Shown: positions 1 to 10,677, counted from the stretch's first letter. The stretch: DNA of 34,183 nt from Priapulus caudatus (GCF_000485595.1 NW_014577137.1:450574-484756), one strand, 5' to 3'. Numbers and translations are program-made. The notes: generated by a model from the sequence alone, not told the origin.

Positions 1-56
<56 letters not shown>

Positions 57-93
57 CAACGACACGACACGACACGACACGACACGACACGAC

Positions 94-143
<50 letters not shown>

Positions 144-145
144 GA
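1..145. repeat. (AC)n microsatellite with ACACG variant block
   Basis: Almost pure AC dinucleotides, interrupted at about 54-94 by several GACAC pentamers. It runs off the left edge of the window, so its full length is unknown. It lies about 580 bases downstream of the receptor stop codon. Confidence 0.97.
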
Positions 146-722
146 CACACATAGGCTTTTTCTGCTGACCTGTCAGCTATGGTAAAGGTGACTTTGGGAG
201 CGTAAATCTCCGACTTGATGCGGCGGAATGAAGGCTCGGGCGTGAGCGGCTGCAAGGAGGGCAGCGACGCGCGAAGTTTCCCGCAAACACACACTGCCGT
301 TCCATCGCCTGTATTGTTCCGACCTGCGAGATAAAAGGTCAGCAACAATAACTATCACCTTGCTGCTATATGTTTCCCATACCGAATTTACCTATCGGCT
401 GGGATTAATTAATAAATAGCTGTAGCCATTCAGTGTTGCGATAATAGCAATAAAAATGCTGCTTAGTGACGAATTGCGTTAAAGTCATCGATGTGGCATG
501 CACGATTAAAGCACGTATAGACAAATCCAGTTGGACCGAGGTATAGCAAGAATATCCAATGGGGACGTGGCCCTCTCGTTCACACGGATAATTCAGGTCA
601 ATTAGCTGCTGTCATTCATATACAGACTTACCGCAACGCAGTTAGTCTGTAAGCATAGACTTTCGGTGCTTATAGTACTTTCAGACTAATGAGGTATGGG
701 CTTTGATCATCGATGATGTTTA
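146..722. other. 3' flank or 3' UTR of the receptor gene
   Basis: This stretch follows the receptor stop codon on the minus strand and probably contains its 3' UTR. I found no AATAAA or ATTAAA signal on the minus strand here, so the polyadenylation site cannot be placed. A 61-codon minus-strand open frame (173-358) resembles nothing I know. Confidence 0.4.
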
Positions 723-1883
723 CTAGATATAATATGACATTAGAGTTTCTATAGATACTAATGATGATCGTAGCGGGCGGTGCGAAGCGAGTGCATAGTT
801 AGCACCGCCTGTACCGCCCCTTGCCGGCCACGACTTACTCGGTAACTGATGCGGTTCGAGTCCGAACAGGTTCGGATTGCTGCCGGCGTAGGACGATCCG
901 GTTCGCCTCACCGACATGACGCTCTCCTTCGTGTTCTTCTCCGGCCGCAGCAACACGACGTAGAGTTTCGTGAGGAAGAGGCAGAAGAGCGCGACGGTGG
1001 CGCTCATGGTAGCGCCGAAGCACAGCGTGACGACGCGTATCGAGTTGCTCGGATTCGCGAAGTACATCGGCATGAAGGCCAGCCACACGACGCACGTCGT
1101 ATAGTTCGTGAAGGCGATGTAGCGCGTCTCGTTGAAGCCGGACGGACACTTGCGCGTCTTGAAGGCGAATACAGTGCAGAGTATTATCAGCAGGAACGGG
1201 TACGTGAACCCGACGAGATAGCTGGCGCCGTCGGCGCCGCGACAGATCAGCAGATGGTCGGCGCGCGTCGGATACGGCACGTGCGTCACTGCGGGCGGCT
1301 CCATCACCAGCCAGATGGCGCAGATGAGCAGGTAGACGCCGATGATGATGCTGGAGATGACGAGCTGCGAGCGTGGGCTCGTGCAGCGCGTGCGCTTCGC
1401 CGCCGCGTGCGTCGCGTTGAAGATGCGCGCGATGCGGTTGGTCCGTACCAAGATGGCGGCGTAGCCGACGGTGTACGAGAATCCGGTGAAGAAGCGCGTG
1501 CGCGCGCAGCCGCCGCGCGTCGGCCGCGCCGTGAAGACGATCGTCGCCGCGTACGACAGGAAGATTCCCGCGAGCAGCAGCAGGCTCAGCTCGCGGCCGC
1601 TAGCTTTGATCAGCGGCGTCTGCCAGTGCACGAAGAAGACGACGGCGACGACGACCGTTCCGAGCATGCCGACGCAGGCAACGATGATCGCTGCCATGCC
1701 GCTCCCGTCACCGTAGCTCATGTAAGACTCCGGAATCGGCACGCACGAATCTCGGCTGGCGGCGGGGGTCGTGCCAAGCGGACAGTCGGCGCAGGTCGCG
1801 TTGTTGGGCAGATACTGGTAGCGGGTGCAGTCGATACATACCCAACAGCATCGTCCCTCTACCTCCTGCTGTCGCTGCCACAC
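723..1883 (-). CDS. mGluR: mGluR-family GPCR, last exon (CRD half, 7TM, C-tail)
   Basis: This is the terminal exon of a metabotropic glutamate receptor, a plasma-membrane dimeric family C GPCR that signals through G proteins. Numbering from the codon at 1883, residues 11-47 carry the second half of the cysteine-rich domain (RCCWVCIDC, then CADCPLG). Seven hydrophobic segments follow at about 63-86, 99-119, 133-152, 173-195, 221-243, 253-276 and 284-311. Family hallmarks are visible: KASGRELS before TM2, ILVRTNRIARIF after TM3, YPTR and LLIC before TM5, AFKTRKCP and FNET in loop 3, YTTCVVWLAF in TM6, and LRPEKN after TM7. The tail of about 73 residues is Ser/Arg-rich and ends in SYYI, then TAG at 723-725. 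The exact acceptor is uncertain: in-frame AG sites would start the exon at 1883, 1874 or slightly later, and an in-frame stop lies just upstream. Paralogue assignment is open; the VEGRCCWVC block looks most like group II or arthropod-type receptors. Confidence 0.95.
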   Translation of the reverse strand: MWQRQQEVEGRCCWVCIDCTRYQYLPNNATCADCPLGTTPAASRDSCVPIPESYMSYGDGSGMAAIIVACVGMLGTVVVAVVFFVHWQTPLIKASGRELSLLLLAGIFLSYAATIVFTARPTRGGCARTRFFTGFSYTVGYAAILVRTNRIARIFNATHAAAKRTRCTSPRSQLVISSIIIGVYLLICAIWLVMEPPAVTHVPYPTRADHLLICRGADGASYLVGFTYPFLLIILCTVFAFKTRKCPSGFNETRYIAFTNYTTCVVWLAFMPMYFANPSNSIRVVTLCFGATMSATVALFCLFLTKLYVVLLRPEKNTKESVMSVRRTGSSYAGSNPNLFGLEPHQLPSKSWPARGGTGGANYALASHRPLRSSLVSIETLMSYYI

Positions 1884-2290
1884 CTAGATGAATATATAAG
1901 GATATTTGTATTCGGCTTGTATTCTTCACAATGTTGTGTTCCTGACTTAATTGGTATTGCTGCTGCCACACTTGAGCATACAGAGTAATATACGTTAGAA
2001 GATATGTGTATGTTATGGCAAATAATTAATTTAAATTACAATTATAATCTTAAATGATAATAAAATGATGATGAACTAAAATTAAATGATAGCTACACAG
2101 ATCTATATTCGGGTCCGTTTTGTTAATGAAGATGACAATATTCGCGAAAATATGTGACTAGAAGCAAATCGAGAAATATAGTTACGAGAAGGTTCGAACG
2201 CTCATTTTATCAAGAAAAAACATTTGAAATATATGAAGGGATGTAATGATTCTATTCCAGGGCAGTAGGCTAAGCAAATTCCTAGGGGGG
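1884..2290. other. Intron sequence, AT-rich
   Basis: AT-rich sequence immediately upstream of the last receptor exon. The 3' splice region has only a weak pyrimidine tract (TTCATCTAG). I see no repeat or second exon here. Confidence 0.5.
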
Positions 2291-2420
2291 CAGTGGCGGA
2301 TCCAGGATTTCAAGGAGGGGGTGAGAAACAAATGGGGGGTCTGGGGGGTTCTCCCATAGAAAATTTTGAAAATGTAGATCGCAGGAGATGGTATTTGAGG
2401 CACTTTTGAGTACATGTACA
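2291..2420. mobile_element. hAT-like terminal fragment
   Basis: The segment starts CAGTGGCGGATCCAGGATTT, which resembles the termini of many invertebrate hAT transposons, and continues with G-rich subterminal sequence (GGGGGTCTGGGGGG). I found no matching opposite end. A CCACTG at 2510-2515 is not flanked by a duplication of the left flank. It is probably a truncated relic, and the right boundary is a guess. Confidence 0.4.
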
Positions 2421-2835
2421 GCCTTCATTCTGACTACGACAATTCTCTTTTAGTAGAACAATTTATTTTATAAATTTTGCAGACCTGCCGCAACAAAAGC
2501 CATTGTATGCCACTGAAACATCTCGGAGTACTCCAATTGTACACAATCATAGAACTGTGGCATTTTACTACCGTGCATTTTGATTAATTCATTCAATTTA
2601 ATTATGTGATTGTCTGAAGATCGCATTGTCGGATGGATATTACACGAAATTACAAGTCCACGGCTAAAACAACTTATTGTTCAATTTACCTGAATTACCT
2701 AGCCTATCTACTGAGAATTTACCATAATCTAAAACGTCACAAGTAGTAGAGTAATACTAGCAACTACTACAGGTACACTCCCAGTGCTACTACATAGTAA
2801 AAAAATAAACGCTGTTACCAACTACTAATCCTGCT
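2421..2835. other. Intron sequence without recognised features
   Basis: Ordinary AT-rich DNA. Near 2750-2830 short CTACTA runs begin to appear and lead into the triplet array. Confidence 0.4.
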
Positions 2836-2837
2836 AA

Positions 2838-3110
<273 letters not shown>

Positions 3111-3670
3111 CGCAAATGTATCATTAGTGTTATTACTAGATTATCGTAAAATTCGTTTATATTCAACACATTGTACGATCACCTATATAGCGAAGCATGT
3201 AAACATGTAGCTTGACATACCTGGCATGGCTCTGAGCAGTAGGAGGCGGGAATGTCTCCAGTGTTACCTCTAAACTTAAGCCGCGTGTAGTTGACAATCA
3301 GCTGCTCATTGCCTCCCTCACCTGTCCGCATGCAAACCGATCAACACCAAACAGAAAAATATGAAGCCCGCCGTGTAAGCGCGTCCATCTATCGCGTTAC
3401 GCATTGTTTTAATGACTTGCAGTCACTGTGTGGCGGAGCGTTCACACACCGCTATAATCGCGGACGTAAGACCACCTCTCTCACACTTACAGCCGGCGCA
3501 CGCGTTCTCGTAATCTATCACTATCATGTGATTCATTTCGTGCGGGTTTGTTTTGTGTATCAAATGACATATTTACGCTATTTTAAACTGTCAGCAAAAA
3601 TGTCAACCGCTATTAATTTTTCACACATTTTTCGTAAATTCAAATGCGCACGCACTCGAGACGGTATGAC
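3111..3670. other. Intron sequence without recognised features
   Basis: A 136-codon plus-strand frame (3291-3701) exists but shows no recognisable domain, and it runs into the palindrome at 3678, so I do not call it a gene. Confidence 0.4.
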
Positions 3671-3718
3671 ATATTATCAGGAGTCTATCAATATATATTG
3701 ATAGACTCCTGATATTAT
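3671..3718. mobile_element. 34-bp perfect palindrome with 7-bp flanking duplication
   Basis: Bases 3678-3711 form a perfect spacer-free inverted repeat of 17+17 bases, starting CAGGAGTCTATCAATAT. The direct repeat ATATTAT flanks it exactly on both sides (3671-3677 and 3712-3718). This is what a minimal transposon or a collapsed MITE consisting only of its termini would look like. The same CAGGAGT terminus occurs at 7968, 8728 and 10531 in this window. Confidence 0.6.
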
Positions 3719-3984
3719 GCGATGTATTGTAGCGGGGCGGCCGCGGCACACACGTTTCCCCGGCCAATGGGTGGGAAAAACTCACTGCCGACACATTCCG
3801 TCGGCGGCAGACGTGGCATTGACCTGCACGTACTATAGGTGCCGCGGCTTTATTGAGACTAGACGAGCGGTACCGTGGTGGTGTGTCGCGTGGTTGCCGC
3901 TTTCCACCCGCGGCGCCGAACACTCTCTGCTCACGGTCGACAGTACGGAGTACCGACACGCGCGCACCCCACCGCGGCATTACC

Positions 3985-4395
3985 GCGTATTACCGTACAT
4001 AACCGTACATTACCGTGCATAACCGTACATTACCGTACATTACCGTGTAATACGGTACACATACCGTACATTACAGTACATTACCGCGTATTACTGCATG
4101 TGCATTACCGCGCATTAGGGTACATTACCGTGCATTACCAAACATTACCCTACATTACCGTACATTACCGTAAATAATCGTACATTACGGCGCATTACTG
4201 TGCATTACCGCACATAAGAAGCGTACATTACCGAATACTACCTACATAACCGCATATTACCGTACATTACCGTGTGCTTTACCGTACTTTACAGTACATC
4301 ACCGTGAACTACCCTACATTACCATACATTACCATGCATTACCATACATTAACGTGCATTACCATACATTAACATGCATTACTATACATTGATAT
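3985..4395. repeat. CATTACCGTA decamer minisatellite (left part)
   Basis: About forty imperfect copies of a 10-bp unit, CATTACCGTA or CATTACCGTG, becoming CATTACCATA towards the right end. The array resumes at 5317-5396 after the inserted LTR. Plus-strand frames through it read repeated YITVHYR-type peptides and are by-products. Confidence 0.9.
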
Positions 4396-4871
4396 TGTAG
4401 ACACGAGGTTTGCATTCATTAAATCAGTTAATAATTTTATAACTCCGTTGAGATTATCGGCCAGCAGATTGATTCTTGTAAACGAGGGCAAGATCGACGA
4501 GTCGGATGGGATGTGTGAAATAGAGTCGACGACCGGCAGTTTCGCTCAGGCAAGGCAGCGGCTAATGTTGTTGTTTATGCGCCGAGCGGCGTTTGTTTAT
4601 GCACGAATTTGGCACACGACCGAGAAGCAACTCGGCCCTTCCCGGAGGAGGGTTCGACACAATAGAGAGATACTCCTGTCTCGTGAAATAGAGAGCGATC
4701 GTGGGTGTTGGATCCTTGTAAGGATGGACCGATTAATTACCCACATAACCGACGGTGTACATAGGGATATTCTAAATCGGGGCATCTGCTGGACAGTTTC
4801 GGACGTGCACGAGGGCTGCAGGGATGGTTCCTTGTTTGGACAGGGGTTTGTGGATGCTAAATTTAAGCGTG

Positions 4872-4883
4872 TATATATATAAG
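4872..4883 (+). promoter_or_regulatory. TATA box of the solo LTR
   Basis: TATATATATAAG, about 25-40 bases upstream of a plausible start region (CATAGTCAGTGTG). It is best read as the LTR promoter. It has no visible gene to drive in this window. Confidence 0.5.
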
Positions 4884-5212
4884 ACAGTACGAGCGAGCAT
4901 AGTCAGTGTGTCTAACATTGTCTGTGCCTGCAACGTGCATCGATATTCAGTCCGTAAGTATGTGAGTTCTTTCTTTAACTAATGGCTTAAGGTTCATGCC
5001 ACTATAGATCTATGCCACTATAGACCTATATCTGTCTTGTTTCTTATTTGTTCTATCGTAGTGAGCTATCTTCTAGTATGTGCAATAACCTTTCTATATT
5101 TCTAAACGTAGTTTCTTATAGCTGTGTAAATTGTACTCGCACTGTGTTAATCGTCAGCACCTCTCCGTGTACTATCGTACGTGTATTTCTATTAACTACA
5201 GGAGCTTTCCTG

Positions 5213-5218
5213 AATAAA
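5213..5218 (+). promoter_or_regulatory. AATAAA polyadenylation signal of the LTR
   Basis: AATAAA followed within about 20-40 bases by TTCTTGTGG and TTTCTTGTGCTTTGTG, GT-rich downstream elements. Its distance from the TATA box implies an R region of roughly 320 bases. Confidence 0.5.
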
Positions 5219-5316
5219 TCTTATTCTTGTGGCACCGTCACACTTTCTTGTGCTTTGTGAATATCAAGTGTTAACATTTCTATACACTTCTTGTAAGACG
5301 GAGAACCCTGTCTACA

Positions 5317-5398
5317 CTATATATTACCGTGCATTACAATACATTGCCGTGCATTACCATACATTGCCTTACATTACCATACATTACTTTGCATAGGT
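5317..5398. repeat. CATTACCGTA minisatellite (right part)
   Basis: This continues the decamer array seen at 3985-4395, with CATTACCATA and CATTGCCGTG variants. The two parts were presumably one array before the LTR inserted. Confidence 0.85.
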
Positions 5399-5740
5399 AT
5401 GCCCGGAAGAGATGTGTATGGTAAAATCCGCTCTAGAACTTTTGGTTCGGCTGCAGCAACCCGTCACAATCCTTTCCCTATGCTAATGTACATCGGAATT
5501 GCGCTCGGGTCGTTGGACGGGTTGCCAGCCAAAGTAATGTTCTTCGGTCAAATTTACGCACTCAAAATATGCAGGGGCATGCTCGATAGAGATGTGCATG
5601 ATAAAGTCCGCACTAGAAGTTTTACTTTGGCCGCAGCATCCCGCCACAATCCTGTCCCTATGTTAATGTACATCCATTGAAATGGCGCCCGCGTCGCTAC
5701 TACATGTACACTACATGTTGTATTGACGTAATGTTTTCGA
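5399..5740 (+). repeat. 180-bp tandem repeat, two copies, frame kept open
   Basis: Copy 1 starts near 5401 and copy 2 near 5581, exactly 180 bp apart (for example GATGTG at 5411 and 5591). Copy 2 is partial. A plus-strand frame of 93 codons (5399-5680) runs through both. Shared peptide blocks are RDV, AAA, RHNP and PMLMYI, and many differences are conservative or synonymous. The stop TGA comes at the end of copy 2. I recognise no domain. It could be a coding relic or a satellite whose period happens to be a multiple of three. Confidence 0.6.
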
Positions 5741-6820
5741 CAGCAAGCGCAACAATCTATTTTAGGGAAGGCAATTAGTGCGAATAGTGGACATTGATGG
5801 ATAAAGCGTGGTTGAGTTTTTTTTTGCGTGACTTTCGCGTGTAGTACGTAGTCGAGTACTACGTAAGATGTATAGTTGAGGTCATGTTACTGGCAAATAT
5901 AAGGCTAAGAATCGCCATTAAAATCTTCGTTCTTGTTTACGTGCAGTCACTGTATTGATGGACGCTCACGCACACTTACGCTTCACCGGACATAATCAGG
6001 TGTGATTAATTACAGACTCTGAGACAGACTCATGACAGAACCTGTCATTATTCACCTCTTGATATAATTGAATACAAATGATGCGCATGTGACCAGGATA
6101 CTCGGTGTCTTCGACACACTCCAGCCTTCGTCACAAGTGGTGCCGCGTGACCAGGTTAAAGGCCCGCTACTCACCGCAGAGGAGCACTGTTTCACTTTGA
6201 GCGGCTCCGACAAGGGTATATCGTATCCCGCGACCACGCACACGTTTCACTCTGTGTCTGGTGACCGGGATATATTATATAGCGACGGTTAATTGGAACT
6301 ATTACTACCGACCAACATAAAAGGAAGAACGCGTTTCGTTACAATATCATATTATGATACGGAAATTAAAGAAGTTTTCTTTCAGAACAAACATTTTGTC
6401 AAATTTTGTTTACAGGTAATAACTTTAGCAGAAGGCTGGGCTGCTATTTGTATTCGATGTTACGCGTTGCGAGTTTAAACGTTCCCTGTTGACACACGTT
6501 AATTGGTTAATAAAAATATTGCCGCCAAAATAGCTTTTAATTTAATTTAATTAAATCTAGAATCGCTCATATTTCTGTATAGTATCGCGATGATTTATCG
6601 GCGTTATGTGAAACTGCAGTGTCATGCGGCTTCAGTACCGCTAGCAAACTCCACGACAGATAGCGCTCTCGCTCTGGCTCAATTCTACCTGAGTGTGGGA
6701 AGGGGGCGCTGCATGCAGTTTGTACCGCTACAACACCAAGAGCAGCTACGTACGTGTGTCGTACGAGAGCAGCACCATACCTGTTCACCTCGTGTGTATT
6801 TACACGGTAACTACTGCGGG
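5741..6820. other. Intron sequence without recognised features
   Basis: There is a short poly-T at 5818 and small open frames on both strands at 6052-6292. A GTGAGT donor-like site occurs on the minus strand near 6180, but the flanking translation does not match the mGluR cysteine-rich domain. Nothing else stands out. Confidence 0.4.
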
Positions 6821-7189
6821 CCGGCACGCCCGGCCCCCCCACTCAGTGTTATTTAGGGTACGCATATGCTCGTTCCCTCCCTTTGATAGCACCCCCCTAT
6901 CTCAGGACTGCTCAAATTTCTGAACCGCCCTTTCGCGGGCTTTTTGCGGGTTTTTCCTGCCTTGGAGACCCCCCTAAATCCGGCTTTCTATGATATTCAA
7001 GATGAAAGAGAGAGAGGAAAAACACCCCCTTTTTAAAGAAATATCCGGGTGAAAAGTCAAATACACCCCCTTCTTTACAATTCTTGGGCCGGATTTTGTC
7101 GCGCGAAAAATACCCTTTTACCGGAGATTTTGGGAACGCGCATGCGGTCCCTCCGACCTCGGAGTGGGGGGGGGGGCCGGGCCGGCACG
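6821..7189. mobile_element. hAT-like MITE, 353 bp, with 8-bp target-site duplication
   Basis: The element is 6829-7181. Left end CCCGGCCCCCCCACTC and right end (reverse complement) CCCGG, eleven C, ACTCC form terminal inverted repeats that differ mainly in the C-run length. The octamer CCGGCACG lies directly outside both ends (6821-6828 and 7182-7189) as a perfect duplication. An 8-bp duplication is typical of hAT transposases (also P elements). The interior is C/G-tract-rich and non-coding, so the element was mobilised in trans. Confidence 0.8.
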
Positions 7190-7960
7190 ATTGCCAATCA
7201 GGAGTAATTAGGGAGAAAATGCCTACTTAGGAGAATAAATACGTGACGTAATTAACAGAAGCGCAAACTAGCCAGTGAAATTAGAGATAATTACTCTGCC
7301 ATTGTGCTGATAATCGCTGTATATTTCTTTCGCAACGAAACCACGGCTACGACGAATGAAACACGTGAAATAGAATGATATAGAATCAACGTTGTTCATA
7401 CATTACTTTTCAATTAAAATTTTACCCTATGATAAGGACACGAGAGTTTAAACAGAACAGCTCACAACACGGATGATATCGACACGAAAAACGACGTTGG
7501 CGAGAGCGACGTATGTGAATGACATGAGAAGCGACGCATGCAACGTGAAGTGACGTCAGAAAGCCATCGATATAACTATACGGGAAAAAATATCTCACCA
7601 TCATAACATGGATGTATATTTTTGTCAATGGTTAATTATAACACTTCTACAGCTTGCGGCATAAATTTTGCATCGATTACGTCGTTATTTCGACCGTATT
7701 AACGTGTGCTATATGTCACTCATTACTGCTTGATGTTAATAAGAAATAATGAGAAACGCTTATTTAAAGAATCCGATGCGCGAGCGATCGCACTCATTAC
7801 GCTCATTATTGCTCATTATTACTCATTATTACATCATTATTATAGTAATAATATAATTATATATATATATTATATTAATATAATATAATATATAGTAATA
7901 ATTATTACATGTTGCTCTCGGTGTTCACTACACAGCATTCATGCTCGTTATGAAACTGAT
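7190..7960. other. Intron sequence, AT-rich
   Basis: AT-rich DNA with ATTATTACT and TATATTA microsatellite-like runs at 7795-7905. I see no gene. Confidence 0.4.
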
Positions 7961-8741
7961 ATTATCAGGAGTGAATAATAATAGATATTATTATTATTAC
8001 CATCTATTATTATTCTTACTATTATTCTCTACTATTATTCTTACTGTTATTATTTTTAGAATCTATTATATTATTTACTCTTGATATTATGCTTATCGCT
8101 AAAACAGTTAACTGTAAATGCAACCATTGTGTAGCAATGAAATTCCCATTGATAGTTGAATTGGTAAATTTGTGATTACTCATCAATGTAATGATTAGAT
8201 CATACGACCGCCCTATCTGCACCGTGTGAGAAAAATGTACTGACACAATTTGCATATGTTTGCATATGTTTGCATATGTAACCTCATGTTATTACTTTTT
8301 AAAATATGAATTTTATGTAATTCTCGTTAATATTAACACCAAAGCACGACGCTATTTGGTAGCACAGAAAAAATATAATTAACGGAAATTAATACCGAAA
8401 TTTAAAGTGACGTAATTATCCCATTTAAAAGACAATCAGATCACAAATGAAGACATGATAGGCTGTTTTTCAACCATGCATTATTTACACGTGGCGATGC
8501 GTTCACTACTGTGTTACGTCAAAGTGGTTACGTTACCGGGTTAAAGTGATCGATCGATCTGTGTACAGTCCTTGGCGAATGCACACAGAAGTCAGGTCCC
8601 AGATATAGAAACAATATGAAAAAACATTAACAGCTTTCTCGCCACGATACGATATCCTAGTGAGATATACATACATATATATTATATATTATATATATAT
8701 ATATATATGTATATATTATACTATACACTCCTGATATAATT
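7961..8741. mobile_element. Candidate TIR element with TATCAGGAGTG ends
   Basis: The left end TATCAGGAGTG (about 7964) and right end CACTCCTGATA (about 8727-8737) are inverted copies of the same 11 bases. The left end continues AATAATAATAG, which also appears at the 105-bp element near 10442-10546. The interior is AT-rich and non-coding, including TTTGCATATG repeated three times at about 8250-8280. The ends could belong to two separate elements, and no clear target-site duplication was seen. Confidence 0.4.
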
Positions 8742-9282
8742 ATATCCCTAACTGTATTCTTAACGTGTGTAATCGTAACAGGAGTGAAAAAAACACAGTG
8801 TTTGTATTTATTCACTTGTGATAGTAATAATAGATTACACGGCTGCAGCGTGGACTGTTATATATATAATTATATATTATGTATAATCAGTCGTGAGCCA
8901 TCCGCCTCACTCCTATTCTTTAGATCAAGAGCTAATAATACCTTATTAGCTGTTATTATTAGGTATTTAGGTTATTTAGGGTATTTTATCTCTGTTTAGA
9001 TGTGGTAAACCAGAACTATCGTTCCTGTACTTGGAGCGTGTTAGTGAACACGCCAACCATGCGCGACTATAGTTATTTACGCGCAGGAAAAACGCAGTAA
9101 CGAGGTCACATGCTTGTCTCAATAGCTTGACAGATCCTCGAAAAAATATTTCCCATTGGTTATTTCCGTCACACGTGCGACAATTCGATGGGAAATTAAC
9201 CCGATTTTGTAAGCAAAGTGTGACATCGCAATATTTACAACGAATGACGGAAATTCATCTTCGCTCAAGAGCAGTGTCAGGT
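8742..9282. other. Intron sequence without recognised features
   Basis: AT-rich with an extra AACAGGAGTGAA motif at about 8778. Ordinary sequence continues up to the start of the inverted duplication. Short frames only. Confidence 0.4.
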
Positions 9283-9554
9283 ACTGGGGATAAATTCATA
9301 TCGGTTCGACAATAGAAAGGCTTGTCCACTCGAAAATAAATTAACCTGGCAGATTTTTTTATTACTAGGTGGTTATACAGGAAAGATGGAGAGAGCCAGA
9401 TGCATAAAAGAGGTGATCAGATAGCTGGTTTTTTATTGCATGAAGGTAATAAGTATCTGCATGGATGTTTACTGTTTCAATCTTCGCCGAGATATGCCTC
9501 AATCTCGCCTAATAACCTCGAGCGACTATGGCAACCCACGCACGCATGCGCACA

Positions 9555-9815
9555 CGACCAGCTACACGCACACACGAATACGCGCACACACACACGTAAG
9601 CAACCACGCACACACACAGGCACACACACACACGACACACACACACACTACACACACACACACACCACACAACACACACACACCACTACACACACCACAC
9701 ACACCACACACACACACACCACACACACACACACACACAACACACAACAGAGACACACAGAAGCCACATACACAGAGCAACACAAACACACACACATTCA
9801 CATCGAGCCGCACTG
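9555..9815. repeat. (AC)n microsatellite
   Basis: Long interrupted ACAC tract with ACCAC and ACTAC variants. All long frames here (both strands) are Thr-His or Cys-Val dipeptide by-products. The inverted copy is at 21260-21490. Confidence 0.95.
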
Positions 9816-9831
9816 GTTTGCGGTGATGGTC

Positions 9832-10102
9832 TTAAGGCCGCCGCCAGCACCGCCGATCTTTAACAAACGATGAAGCGATAGGCAAAAGCGCATGAGCGAT
9901 GAAGCGATTGTTAGCGTGTGCAGGCGGCTTAAAATCGCGCTCATCGGCTCATTCGCTTCGGTTCAAAATCAAACATGTTTGATTTTGGAACGACCCGAAT
10001 AAAATAAAAGTCTACAAGATGAACGCGACAGCTCCTCAGCATGTCATCGGCTTTCATCGCTTCATCTGTTTGTAAAAATCGGCTGGTGTGCGGCGGCCTT
10101 TA
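9832..10102. mobile_element. Harbinger-like MITE, 265 bp, TTA duplication
   Basis: The element is 9835-10099, with TTA on both sides (9832-9834, 10100-10102). The ends are AGGCCGCCGCCAGCACC and, reversed, AGGCCGCCGCACACC, followed in both by a CCGAT-type block and ACAAACGATGAAGCGAT or a close variant. The middle holds a perfect 24-bp palindrome (9964-9987, centred on CATG). A 3-bp TWA duplication fits PIF/Harbinger. The inverted copy is near 20952-21222. Confidence 0.7.
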
Positions 10103-10441
10103 GGTAGAACGTAATCTGCGCACGGCATGCGATAAGATCCCTTATTTGGCCGTGATGTTCCGTGAACGGAGAGCTCGTGAATTTCAGATGCCACGATGGT
10201 GATATGAAATATTTCACGCAAGCGATTGAGTAGTATGAGTTGATGCCGCGAAATGATGTCTTGTGATGATTGAAGTGATCTAGGCCGACCATAGTTGTAA
10301 GTATGTTTGAAATAATATTCTCTATAGACTGAAACATTAAGGACCGCGATATTGCCCTCACGAAACCTTCATAAAACATGACCACGAATATTGCGTGTGC
10401 CTGTAAGCCCAGAACAGGCACAATGTGCGCATTGGCGCATA

Positions 10442-10546
10442 GTGTGTTCTTTTATCAGTGTGAAATAATAATATTATCTATCTTATTCTATCAATATATT
10501 CTTGTTTTGATGCTTATCATTCTATTATTATTCACTCCTGATTTTA
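10442..10546. mobile_element. Small MITE of the TATCAGGAGTG family
   Basis: The left end TTATCAGTGTGAAATAATAA and the right end (reverse complement) ATCAGGAGTGAATAATAATA are imperfect inverted repeats about 105 bp apart. They share the terminus with 7964 and with the palindrome at 3678. Confidence 0.5.
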
Positions 10547-10677
10547 TTATTAGTCGATCGTAATTAAGGCACTCTGTGAAGTCCCGACGTCATATGACAC
10601 ATACTTTGTACATGCATATCCGCCCGCGATTGTGAACGAATTGACGAACGCGTTCACAAACGCACTAATACGTTTCA

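Larger units (their letters stand above)
4396..5316 (+). mobile_element. Probable solo LTR of an LTR retrotransposon
   Basis: This 921-bp unit begins TGTAGACA and ends TGTCTACA, a perfect 8-bp terminal inversion with the TG...CA ends of LTRs. Inside are a TATA box (TATATATATAAG, about 4872-4883), an initiator-like region near 4900-4915, and an AATAAA signal at 5213-5218 followed by a GT/T-rich stretch. That is the U3-R-U5 order expected for a plus-strand LTR. It interrupts the CATTACCGTA minisatellite, so the site was continuous before insertion. No internal retroelement genes or second LTR are present. I could not identify a target-site duplication (GATAT on the left, CTATA on the right), which is the main weakness. 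A 144-codon frame at 4448-4882 lies in the U3 and is probably fortuitous. Confidence 0.65.

Noticed and set aside
849-1988. 379-codon plus-strand frame, Arg/Asp/Glu-rich
   Set aside because: It is the antisense shadow of the receptor 7TM exon, produced by its GC-rich codon use.
4448-4882. 144-codon plus-strand frame
   Set aside because: It lies in the U3 of the probable solo LTR, has no recognisable domain and ends at the TATA box.
6052-6243. Possible missing CRD exon on the minus strand with a GTGAGT donor
   Set aside because: The peptide has few cysteines in the wrong order, upstream stops limit the frame, and no reading matches the expected family blocks.
9400-9873. 157-codon Thr-His-rich frame and antisense Cys-Val frames
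   Set aside because: By-products of the AC microsatellite. The same applies to the frames at 15324-15867, 21119-21593 and 22547-23092.
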